Positions 36,615 through 44,304 of a DNA stretch of 64,000 bases are shown piece after piece. Source of the stretch: Alcaligenaceae bacterium (lineage in GTDB: Bacteria; Pseudomonadota; Gammaproteobacteria; Burkholderiales; Burkholderiaceae_B); contig JACCEP010000012.1 in assembly GCA_013416395.1 (NCBI GenBank), positions 59,423-123,422 on the forward strand, read 5' to 3'. Under the pieces are notes generated by a model, which was given only the letters and a program-made list of their open reading frames with translations, did not search any database and was not told where the DNA came from. Position 1 is the stretch's first letter. Every line of letters begins with the position of its first letter. Made by a program: the position numbers and the translations under genes.

Positions 36615-36771
36615 ATCGGATGTCGCAACGTGATTGCAGCGGGTAAACCCCAGTCACACGGCTCAGGCAGCAAACAACTGCTCTCGTAGCCCGACATGCC
36701 AAGGTTGTCTCCTCCACCCTCCTCCTTTGGTGGATTTAGCCCGAGATCTTACGATCTCGGGCTTTTTTTTT
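36615..36771 (+). ncRNA. Candidate small regulatory RNA with CU-rich hairpin loop
   Basis: A predicted transcript of about 157 bases between coq7 and the polysaccharide genes, framed by a good promoter (36580-36608) and a strong intrinsic terminator (36738-36771). Near the 3' end the stem CCACC/GGTGG (36714-36718 with 36729-36733) shows the loop CTCCTCCTTT, and CTCCTCC also precedes the stem. Such anti-Shine-Dalgarno loops occur in the 'cuckoo' RNA families known from alphaproteobacteria and some others. An upstream stem GCAG/CTGC (36667-36681) is possible. No start codon with a ribosome site lies inside. The call rests on layout and structure only; it does not look like 6S, tmRNA, SRP RNA or RNase P. 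Confidence 0.55.
36738..36771 (+). terminator. Strong intrinsic terminator
   Basis: AGCCCGAGATC (36738-36748) pairs perfectly over 11 bp with GATCTCGGGCT (36753-36763) around TTAC, followed by eight or nine Ts. It ends the candidate sRNA and isolates the polysaccharide genes from coq7. Confidence 0.93.
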
Positions 36772-36894
36772 GTTTTTCTCCACAATTAGGTATTGTTACC
36801 TTTATTTCAGGCATCTACGGCAAATTGTTGCAAATGCAGCCGATAATAACGGCAATCACTTATAACGACAGGATTACATAGGAAACTCATCATC

Positions 36895-38034
36895 TTGCCC
36901 CAGCTTTCTGAATCTTTCACCTGGCTTTACATTTGCGTCGTGGCGTTCACAATTGGTGGCCTAATTGTGGCCTCCGAACGTTGGCACGGCGTATTTACCG
37001 GCGATAGCGATTTAAGCAAACCGCAGGCCAGTCATACACGCTCCACGCCCCGTGTAGGCGGGCTAGCGGTCGTGGCGGGCAGTCTGGCTGGGCTTTTGGT
37101 TCTTGGCCCCAGCAATATGACGCTGACCTGGCTTTGGCCTGTTCTGTTTATCGCAGCAATGCCAGTATTTGTGGCGGGGTTACTTGAAGACATTACCAAA
37201 GACGTGGGTGCCGGCAAACGCCTGCTTGCCGCCTTCGCATCGGCCGCCATCGCTTGGTGGTTGCTGGGAGGGGTGTCACGTGTAGGTATTTCGTGGGTAG
37301 ACGCCGTACTCGCTTTCTGGCCCATATCACTGTTGTTCACCATGGTGGCAGTGGGTGGGTGCACGCACGCGCTTAATATCGTCGACGGCATGAACGGTCT
37401 GGCGGGCATGATTGCCACGCTAATGGCTATTTCGCTGGCGCTGGTGGCAATACAAGTACAAGACATTCCCATTTTTCTGATTTCTACCTCGTTGGCTTCG
37501 GCAACGCTCGGGTTTTTGGTCTGGAACTTCCCCTTTGGACGCGTGTTTCTTGGTGATGGTGGGGCTTACTTTCTGGGTTTCATGCTGGCAGAGCTGGCAG
37601 TACAGTTAGTAGTGCGTAACCCCAGTGTGTCGCCGTTCTATGCTCTGGCAGTTCTTTTTTACCCGGTGTTTGAAACCCTGTTCTCTATATGGCGTCGGCG
37701 CTTTAAGCGCGGCACGCCGGTTGATCAGCCCGATGCCCTGCATCTGCATCAACTGGTGTTTCGCAGGCTGGTTCGGGTTACCTTTAGTCGTGACCGGCGC
37801 CATGCCGTACCGGCACTGTGTAATGCCATGACATCGCCGTATTTGTGGGTGCTGGCACTTATCGGCCTGGTGCCTGCAACCATTTGGTGGGATAACGCGT
37901 GGATGCTTTGCGCGAGTATCTTGGTGTTCTCATTTGTATATTTGTGGCTGTATTCCAGGCTGGTGTCGTGGCGCCGTCCTTCATGGCTATTGCTGCCATC
38001 GATGGGACGTGATCGTGATCAACGTCGCAAATAG
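36895..38034 (+). CDS. Polyprenyl-phosphate sugar-1-phosphate transferase (WecA/MraY-like, GT4 superfamily)
   Basis: Starts lipid-linked glycan synthesis by moving a sugar-1-phosphate (often GlcNAc-1-P or a derivative) to undecaprenyl phosphate at the inner membrane. The 379-residue, roughly 10-11-helix protein has GLLEDITKD, NIVDGMNGLAG and FLGDGGAYFLG, plus LHLHQLVFRRL in the last cytoplasmic loop, the blocks that bind Mg and substrate in this family. Translation starts at TTG 36895 with AGGAAA nine bases upstream; no ATG is available. It is the first gene of the polysaccharide cluster and probably the initiating enzyme. Confidence 0.88.
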   Translation: MPQLSESFTWLYICVVAFTIGGLIVASERWHGVFTGDSDLSKPQASHTRSTPRVGGLAVVAGSLAGLLVLGPSNMTLTWLWPVLFIAAMPVFVAGLLEDITKDVGAGKRLLAAFASAAIAWWLLGGVSRVGISWVDAVLAFWPISLLFTMVAVGGCTHALNIVDGMNGLAGMIATLMAISLALVAIQVQDIPIFLISTSLASATLGFLVWNFPFGRVFLGDGGAYFLGFMLAELAVQLVVRNPSVSPFYALAVLFYPVFETLFSIWRRRFKRGTPVDQPDALHLHQLVFRRLVRVTFSRDRRHAVPALCNAMTSPYLWVLALIGLVPATIWWDNAWMLCASILVFSFVYLWLYSRLVSWRRPSWLLLPSMGRDRDQRRK

Positions 38035-38096
38035 CGACGGCCTTCGAGAAACCAGCATATCAATTGTTCAGTTTGTTGTAGCGTGGGAGATACATT

Positions 38097-39371
38097 TTGC
38101 AGATTCAAGACGTGAAACTTGCAGTTATTGGCTTGGGCTATGTGGGCTTGCCGCTGGCTGTTGAGTTCGGTAAAAAACGGTCCGTACTGGGTTTTGACAT
38201 TAATGCGCGGCGTATTGCCGAGCTCAAAGACGGGCGCGACCACACGCTTGAGGTCAGCACCGAAGAGCTGGGGGAGGCCAAGCACCTTGAGTTCACCAAT
38301 GCGGTTGAGCATCTGGCTCAGGCCAACGTGTTTATCGTGACAGTGCCTACGCCTATCGATGAATACAAAAAGCCAGACCTCACACCGCTGGTGCGGGCCA
38401 GTGAGACCATTGGCCGGGTACTCAAACGTGGTGACATCGTAATTTATGAGTCCACGGTTTATCCGGGTGCGACCGAAGAAGAGTGTGTTCCTGTACTCGA
38501 GCGCATGTCAGGCTTGCGTTTTAACGAAGACTTTTTTGCTGGTTATAGCCCTGAGCGCATTAATCCTGGTGATAAAGAGCACAGAGTTGCCAATATTAAA
38601 AAGGTAACGTCTGGCTCGACGCCTGAAATCGCCGACCTGGTCGATGCCATATACAAAGAAATTATCGTAGCAGGCACTCACAAGGCGCCTTCCATTCGGG
38701 TTGCAGAGGCTGCCAAGGTTATTGAAAACACCCAGCGTGACGTCAACATTGCCCTGATCAATGAGCTGGCGCTTATTTTCAACAAGCTGGGCATTGATAC
38801 CGAGGCTGTTCTGACCGCCGCCGGAACAAAATGGAATTTTTTGCCTTTCCGTCCAGGTCTGGTCGGGGGGCATTGTATTGGCGTCGATCCTTATTACCTG
38901 ACGCATAAGGCACAAGCCATTGGGTATCACCCCGAAATCATTCTGGCGGGGCGCAGGCTCAATGACTCCATGGGCAGTTATGTCGTCTCGCAGCTGGTCA
39001 AGGCCATGACCAAGCGACGCATCCAGGTGCAGGGCTCCAAAGTGCTGGTCATGGGGCTGGCTTTCAAAGAAAACTGTCCTGATCTTCGCAATACGCGTGT
39101 GGTTGATATTGTGCGTGAGCTGGGCGAGTACAGTATTGATGTAGACGTTTACGACCCGTGGGTCGACGCAGATGAGGCGGTTCACGAATACGGCATCCGG
39201 CCTGTCGAAAAGCCGGCTGATGGCGCCTACGATGCCATTATTCTGGCGGTGGGCCATGGGCAGTTTCTCAAGATGGGCGCCAAAGCCATCCGCGCACTCG
39301 GCAAACCTGAGCATGTGTTGTATGACCTGAAGTATTCGCTGGCGCCTGACGAGTCTGATCTGCGCCTGTAA
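38097..39371 (+). CDS. tviB: UDP-N-acetylhexosamine 6-dehydrogenase (TviB/WbpA type)
   Basis: Oxidises UDP-GlcNAc (or UDP-GalNAc) twice at C6 to the uronic acid. The 424 residues show the NAD fold [10 protein letters not shown] (12-21), [27 protein letters not shown] and the catalytic Cys260 in [14 protein letters not shown]. The sequence is closer to TviB/VipA than to UDP-glucose dehydrogenase. TTG 38097 is the only sensible start, with GGGAGA upstream. With the next gene (4-epimerase) it should make UDP-N-acetylgalactosaminuronic acid, implying acidic sugar in the surface glycan. Confidence 0.92.
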   Translation: MQIQDVKLAVIGLGYVGLPLAVEFGKKRSVLGFDINARRIAELKDGRDHTLEVSTEELGEAKHLEFTNAVEHLAQANVFIVTVPTPIDEYKKPDLTPLVRASETIGRVLKRGDIVIYESTVYPGATEEECVPVLERMSGLRFNEDFFAGYSPERINPGDKEHRVANIKKVTSGSTPEIADLVDAIYKEIIVAGTHKAPSIRVAEAAKVIENTQRDVNIALINELALIFNKLGIDTEAVLTAAGTKWNFLPFRPGLVGGHCIGVDPYYLTHKAQAIGYHPEIILAGRRLNDSMGSYVVSQLVKAMTKRRIQVQGSKVLVMGLAFKENCPDLRNTRVVDIVRELGEYSIDVDVYDPWVDADEAVHEYGIRPVEKPADGAYDAIILAVGHGQFLKMGAKAIRALGKPEHVLYDLKYSLAPDESDLRL

Positions 39372-39450
39372 GAGGCGCACCGCAATACATAGCGCGCCTG
39401 CGCATAGCGCGGGCGGTTTTACCAGAATGGCTTATACAAAAGGTTTAAAT

Positions 39451-40476
39451 ATGAGTACGCGATATCAGGACATCACATCCAGTCTGCAGTCCGATTCCAA
39501 GGTATGGCTGGTAACAGGTTGTGCGGGCTTTATTGGCTCCAACCTGCTTGAGGCTTTGCTGCACTTTGGCCAGACCGTGGTTGGCCTGGACAATTTCTCT
39601 ACCGGCCATCAATACAATCTGGATGAGGTTAAAAGAGTTGTTACGCCAGAGCAATGGGCCAAGTTCACCTTTCATGAGGGTGACATCCGCGACCTTGAAA
39701 CCTGCAAAAAAGTTACGGCGGGTGTTGATTACGTGTTGCATCAGGCAGCGCTGGGCTCAGTCCCGCGCTCCATTCACGATCCCATTACCACCAACAACGT
39801 CAACGTCGATGGCTTCCTGCACATGCTGGTTGCCGCACGTGATGCGGAAGTGAAATCGTTTGTTTATGCAGCGTCCAGCTCGACCTATGGTGATAATGAG
39901 GCCCTGCCCAAGGTTGAAGACCTCATCGGACGTCCATTGTCGCCCTATGCCGTTACCAAATACGTCAACGAACTTTACGCAGACGTGTTTGCGCGTGCCT
40001 ATGGTTTTGGCAGCGTAGGCCTGCGTTACTTCAATGTGTTTGGCAAACGTCAAGATCCTAACGGTGCCTATGCGGCGGTTATCCCCAAGTGGATCGCAGC
40101 CATGATCAAGGGCGAAGATGTCACCATTAATGGCGATGGCGAAACCAGCCGCGACTTCTGCTTTATTGATAACGTGGTGCAGGCCAATATTTTGGCGGCA
40201 CTGGCTCAGCCTGAAGGAGTCAACCAGGTTTACAACGTGGCCTACAACGCACGCACCAGCCTGAACGAGCTCTTTGAGTACCTGGCAAAGTCGCTGGCCA
40301 ACAACGGCATTGTCTATGACAAGCAGCCGGTGTATGCAGAGTTTCGTGCGGGCGACGTCCGGCATTCGCAGGCAGACATCAGCAAGGCGCAGCGTCTTTT
40401 GGGGTACGACCCTCTGCATGACATTGTGGAGGGGCTGGAAGTCTCCATGCCCTGGTACACGCAATTTTTGCGTTAA
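39451..40476 (+). CDS. tviC: UDP-N-acetylhexosamine 4-epimerase (TviC/WbpP type)
   Basis: Short-chain dehydrogenase-like epimerase that interconverts gluco and galacto forms of UDP-N-acetylhexosamine or its uronate. NAD motif GCAGFIGSN near the N-terminus, then the SSSTYGD stretch and the catalytic YxxxK in [10 protein letters not shown]. The long N-terminal extension before the Rossmann fold is normal for WbpP/TviC. ATG 39451 (341 residues) has AAAGG at a good distance, better than the in-frame ATG at 39427. Between tviB and the flippase gene in one direction. Confidence 0.92.
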   Translation: MSTRYQDITSSLQSDSKVWLVTGCAGFIGSNLLEALLHFGQTVVGLDNFSTGHQYNLDEVKRVVTPEQWAKFTFHEGDIRDLETCKKVTAGVDYVLHQAALGSVPRSIHDPITTNNVNVDGFLHMLVAARDAEVKSFVYAASSSTYGDNEALPKVEDLIGRPLSPYAVTKYVNELYADVFARAYGFGSVGLRYFNVFGKRQDPNGAYAAVIPKWIAAMIKGEDVTINGDGETSRDFCFIDNVVQANILAALAQPEGVNQVYNVAYNARTSLNELFEYLAKSLANNGIVYDKQPVYAEFRAGDVRHSQADISKAQRLLGYDPLHDIVEGLEVSMPWYTQFLR

Positions 40477-40477
40477 C

Positions 40478-41827
40478 TTGAAGCCGCTTAAACAGCGACT
40501 CGCCAGCCTGCATTCTGATCACAGGCGCATCGCCCAAGGGGCCATGCGCGTTGCTTTCTTTTTGTTGCTGGGCAAAGCGGCCGGTGCCTTCAAAGAGATG
40601 GCAGTGGCGTATCGCTATGGCGTCAGTGATGTCGTGGATGCCTATCAGTTCACCATGGTCATGGCCAACTGGATCCCGGCAACGGTAGTTGGTGCCCTGT
40701 CTGTGGTGTTGATACCGGTGCTGGTGCGCATGCGCTACCAAAGCCGGCCTAGCAGGGCGCATTTTCTGGGTGAGTTGCAGGCCTGGATTATTCTCTTTGG
40801 CACACTGTTCGCCGTCGCGTTGTACGTGGCCTGGCCCTGGGTGCTTGAACTGGCAGGGCGAGAGCTGTCGGCCGATGTGCGCCAGATGAGTAGCCAGCTG
40901 ATGCTGGCGTTTGCGCCTGCCGCGGTGTTTACGTTGATGACGGGCATTAGTGCGGCCCGGCTGCGCTCCCATGAGCGTCATATCAATACGTTGCTCGACA
41001 GCGTGCCGGCGGTTGTCATTCTTGTCTGGGTCATGTTGGCCACGACTGTTGATGGGGTGGGGCCGCTGCTTTGGGGCACGCTGGTGGGTTATTTTATCCA
41101 GTCGGTGTGGTTGCTCAAGCTGGCCGCGCGTGCAGACGGCATGTGGGGCAGGCCACGTTTCAGCTTCAGTGCCGAGCAATGGCCAGCGTTGGTCAAGGCC
41201 GCCGGCATTATGCTTGTGGGGCAGATAGCCATGAGCTTTGTCGGGCCAATCGATCAGTATACGGCCGCCAATCTGGGCAACAATGCCAATGCCACGCTGG
41301 GCTATGCCAGCCGTCTGCTCTCGCTGCTATTGGGCGTTGGTGCTGCCTCGGTGGGGCGCGCTGCCTTGCCGGTGCTGGCCGATATTCAGGAACGCGGTGA
41401 TGCCTTAAGGGCACGCAGCACGGCGTTGAAGTGGTCTGTGTTGATGGTAGCTGCCGGTGTTGGCGTGACAGCGGTGGGTTGGGTGCTGGCCCCGTGGGGC
41501 GTTGCGTTTCTGTTTGAGCGGGGTGCATTTACATCGAGAGACACACTCCTTGTGGCCGATGTGCTGCGCTGGGGTATGCTGCAATTACCGTTTTATTTTG
41601 GCGTGCTTATTCTGGTGCAATTACTCGCCAGCCAGAACCGCTATCGCATCATGGCAGCTATTGCAGTGGCCAATTTCGGTGTCAAGGCCATCTTGAACCC
41701 GGTGCTCGCTCCCGTAATGGGGCCTGAGGGCATTATGCTGGCGACAAGCCTTATGTATGTCTCGTCATATACCTGCTATGTGCTGGTGGCGTTGCGTAAG
41801 CCTCCGCCGAGCTCGGCCGTGCCATAA
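40478..41827 (+). CDS. MurJ/MviN-family lipid-linked oligosaccharide flippase
   Basis: Multi-helix (about 14) membrane protein of the MOP exporter superfamily. It resembles MurJ (MviN), which flips lipid II, but its place in a glycan cluster suggests it flips the lipid-linked glycan instead, in the role Wzx usually has. Visible blocks include GKAAGAFKEMAVAYRYG near the N-terminus, IDQYTAANLGNNANATLGYA and FLFERGAFTSRDT. The start is unsure: TTG 40478, just after the tviC stop, gives 449 residues; ATG 40544 gives 427 and starts right at the first helix. A cellular murJ is presumably elsewhere. Confidence 0.82.
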   Translation: MKPLKQRLASLHSDHRRIAQGAMRVAFFLLLGKAAGAFKEMAVAYRYGVSDVVDAYQFTMVMANWIPATVVGALSVVLIPVLVRMRYQSRPSRAHFLGELQAWIILFGTLFAVALYVAWPWVLELAGRELSADVRQMSSQLMLAFAPAAVFTLMTGISAARLRSHERHINTLLDSVPAVVILVWVMLATTVDGVGPLLWGTLVGYFIQSVWLLKLAARADGMWGRPRFSFSAEQWPALVKAAGIMLVGQIAMSFVGPIDQYTAANLGNNANATLGYASRLLSLLLGVGAASVGRAALPVLADIQERGDALRARSTALKWSVLMVAAGVGVTAVGWVLAPWGVAFLFERGAFTSRDTLLVADVLRWGMLQLPFYFGVLILVQLLASQNRYRIMAAIAVANFGVKAILNPVLAPVMGPEGIMLATSLMYVSSYTCYVLVALRKPPPSSAVP

Positions 41828-41897
41828 CGTCGCTGCCGCGCCAGGGTTTTTTCTACGATTTTTTTCTGTTCAAGAATTCCATCTATAGGTATTTGTC

Positions 41898-43022
41898 TTG
41901 AGTTACTCCCGTATTCAACCGCATCTGATGATCGTGATTCACTCCCTTGCGGGTGGTGGCGCTGAACGGGTTGCTGCTGATCTAAGCGCCTACTGGGTGC
42001 AGCGGGGCTATCGGCTTACTGTGGTTACACAAGAAGCTGAAAATACCGATGCGTATACCTTACACCCCAAAGTTCACCGGTTTGTATTGGGGACGGCGGG
42101 CGACAGTGCCGGCCCCATCAGCGCAGCATGGTCGAACTTGCGCCGCATCTGGCGTTTGCGACGTTTGATGCGCAAAGAACGGCCCACGATTGTGTTGGGC
42201 ATGATGACGACGTCGTCGGTGCTGGCGATTATTGCAGCGCGTGGCCTGAAGTGCCGGGTGCTAGCCACAGAGCATACCCATCCTCCGGCTCAAAAACTGC
42301 CGCAGATCTGGCAGCGGCTTCGGCGTTGGGCCTACCCCAAGGCAACTGCTGTTGTGGCATTGACGTCAGGCACGGCCTCGTGGCTGGAGCAGCACGTGCC
42401 GGGTTGCAGGCTTACTGTTATCCCCAATGCCGTACGCTGGCCGTTGGAGCGTGTCGCCCCGATTGCTGAGCCGCCACCGCGCCGCGGGCGGTTTAGGCTC
42501 CTGGCCGTGGGCCGGCTTCATGAGCTCAAGGGCTTTGATGTGCTCATACACGCTTTTCAAGAGATTGCGGGCCATTTTACCGGCTGGGATCTCGTCATTC
42601 TGGGTGAAGGTGGGCTTCGCGACAGCTTGCAGCAACAGATTGATGAGGCAGGGTTGTCTGACCGAATCAGCTTGCCGGGGCGCGTAGGCAACGTTGCCGA
42701 TTGGTATCTGCAATCTGACCTGTATGTGCTGAGCTCGCGCTTTGAAGGGCTGTCAAATACGCTGATTGAGGCGATGGCCAGTGGCCTTGCACCGGTGTCG
42801 TTCGACTGTGAGACCGGTCCGCGCGAAATCATACGGCATGGCATTGATGGTGTGTTGGTGAGCCCGGCCAGTGACAGTGAGGCGCTGGCAGCCCACTTGT
42901 CTGACATGATGGCGCATCCGATACAACGCGAGGCCTATGCCCGTCGGGCTGTTGACGTACGTGATCGCTTTTCGGTCACACGTGTCATGGCGCTTTGGGG
43001 GCAGCTTTTTGAAGGCCGCTGA
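41898..43022 (+). CDS. Glycosyltransferase family 4 protein (first of the cluster)
   Basis: GT-B fold retaining glycosyltransferase, 374 residues. The N-terminal domain begins with IHSLAGGGAERVAADL, and the C-terminal domain carries AVGRLHELKGFDVLI, ILGEGGLRD and the EX7E-type motif in SRFEGLSNTLIEAMASG. It should add one sugar from a nucleotide donor to the lipid-linked glycan at the cytoplasmic face. It opens at TTG 41898; ATG 41928 is the first internal ATG and lies inside the first strand, so the TTG is preferred. Donor and acceptor are unknown. Confidence 0.85.
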   Translation: MSYSRIQPHLMIVIHSLAGGGAERVAADLSAYWVQRGYRLTVVTQEAENTDAYTLHPKVHRFVLGTAGDSAGPISAAWSNLRRIWRLRRLMRKERPTIVLGMMTTSSVLAIIAARGLKCRVLATEHTHPPAQKLPQIWQRLRRWAYPKATAVVALTSGTASWLEQHVPGCRLTVIPNAVRWPLERVAPIAEPPPRRGRFRLLAVGRLHELKGFDVLIHAFQEIAGHFTGWDLVILGEGGLRDSLQQQIDEAGLSDRISLPGRVGNVADWYLQSDLYVLSSRFEGLSNTLIEAMASGLAPVSFDCETGPREIIRHGIDGVLVSPASDSEALAAHLSDMMAHPIQREAYARRAVDVRDRFSVTRVMALWGQLFEGR

Positions 43023-43164
43023 ATGCACACAGCTGACGGGTGTGGGTACTGTTTCGGACGATGCAAAAACCTCGCGTTAAGTTGTCTGACTGGGCTTTCT
43101 ATTTTGGGAGTGTATTGATGACCCAAACCGGGCTTGAGCATCACGGTTTACCGGGCGTGCAGCC

Positions 43165-44304
43165 ATGAAAATTCTTTTTTTCGTCAGTTCCATGCATGCT
43201 GGTGGTGCGGAGCGGGTAGCTGCCACCTTGGCCAATGGCTGGGCGCAACGCGGCGATACCGTCATGCTTGTGCCTACGTATACGGGTCGGGGTGACTGCT
43301 TCTATACGCTGAATGAAGGCGTGCAGCTGACCTGGCTGGCAGATCGGATGACCAAGCGATGCCCGGGTGTGCTGGCGCCTTTTGCCAAATGGTTTGCCAT
43401 TCGCAAGCTGGTTCGCGACTTCAGGCCTGATGTCATCGTGTCGTTTCTTACCAATGTCAATGTCACTGTTCTGATGGCGGCGCGGGGGTTGAACGTGCCG
43501 GTTGTCGTGTGCGAACGCACCAATCCGGCTTTTAGCAACAGCTCTGGCGCGGTGCTCAAGCGTTTGCGCAAACTAACTTATCCGTCGGCGTCGGTTGTGG
43601 TGCTTCAGTCTGAAGACAGCGTTGACCTTTTTCACGACATGGTGCCCGGTCTGGATGTGCTGGAGGTCATGCCCAACCCCTTGCCTCCCGATCTTCCCGA
43701 TGCCCGTTATCGTACGCGCAGCCCGGGCGATAGCACGCGCTTCCGGCTGATGGGCATGGGGCGGCTGGTCGCCATCAAGCGTTTTGATGTGCTGATCCGC
43801 GTGTTTGGTGCGCTTGCGCCACAGTTTCCGGATTGGGATCTGGTCATATGGGGCGAGGGCCCTTTGCGCGAAAAGCTTGAAGCGCAAGTACGTGAGGCTG
43901 GCCTGGCGTCTCGGGTTAGCTTGCCGGGGCGTACTTCTAAGCCATGGGAAGAATTGAGCGCCGCACACGTGTTTACCATGGTTTCGCAGGTTGAGGGCTT
44001 TCCCAACGTGCTGCTTGAGGCCATGGCGCTCGGGCGTGCTTGCGTGACGGTGGACTGCCCCAGCGGCCCCCGTGAGATGACGCTGGATGGCGAGTGTGCC
44101 GAACTGGTTCCTTTGGGTGACGACACCGCATTGAGTGATGCACTGGCGCGACTGATGGGTGATGCAGTTTTACGCGATGTTCTCGGTCGGCGCGCGGCGG
44201 CGTCGGTGCGTGAGCGCTATGGGCTGCCAGATATCATGTTACGTTGGGACAAAGTGTTTACGCGTGCCGGCGTAAGGCCGCAGAGGAAGGTGAATGCAGA
44301 GTAG
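43165..44304 (+). CDS. Glycosyltransferase family 4 protein (second of the cluster)
   Basis: A 379-residue GT-B enzyme similar in layout to the preceding one: FFVSSMHAGGAERVAATLAN at the N-terminus, GMGRLVAIKRFDVLIRVF and IWGEGPLREKLE in the second domain, and SQVEGFPNVLLEAMALG for the donor-binding EX7E motif. The two genes probably arose by duplication. ATG 43165 is clear. The end overlaps the next gene by 11 bases, indicating translational coupling. Specificity is not predictable. Confidence 0.86.
   Translation: MKILFFVSSMHAGGAERVAATLANGWAQRGDTVMLVPTYTGRGDCFYTLNEGVQLTWLADRMTKRCPGVLAPFAKWFAIRKLVRDFRPDVIVSFLTNVNVTVLMAARGLNVPVVVCERTNPAFSNSSGAVLKRLRKLTYPSASVVVLQSEDSVDLFHDMVPGLDVLEVMPNPLPPDLPDARYRTRSPGDSTRFRLMGMGRLVAIKRFDVLIRVFGALAPQFPDWDLVIWGEGPLREKLEAQVREAGLASRVSLPGRTSKPWEELSAAHVFTMVSQVEGFPNVLLEAMALGRACVTVDCPSGPREMTLDGECAELVPLGDDTALSDALARLMGDAVLRDVLGRRAAASVRERYGLPDIMLRWDKVFTRAGVRPQRKVNAE

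Noticed and set aside
36615..36771. 6S RNA, SRP RNA, tmRNA or RNase P RNA
   Set aside because: None of their conserved cores are present, and the length and structure do not fit.
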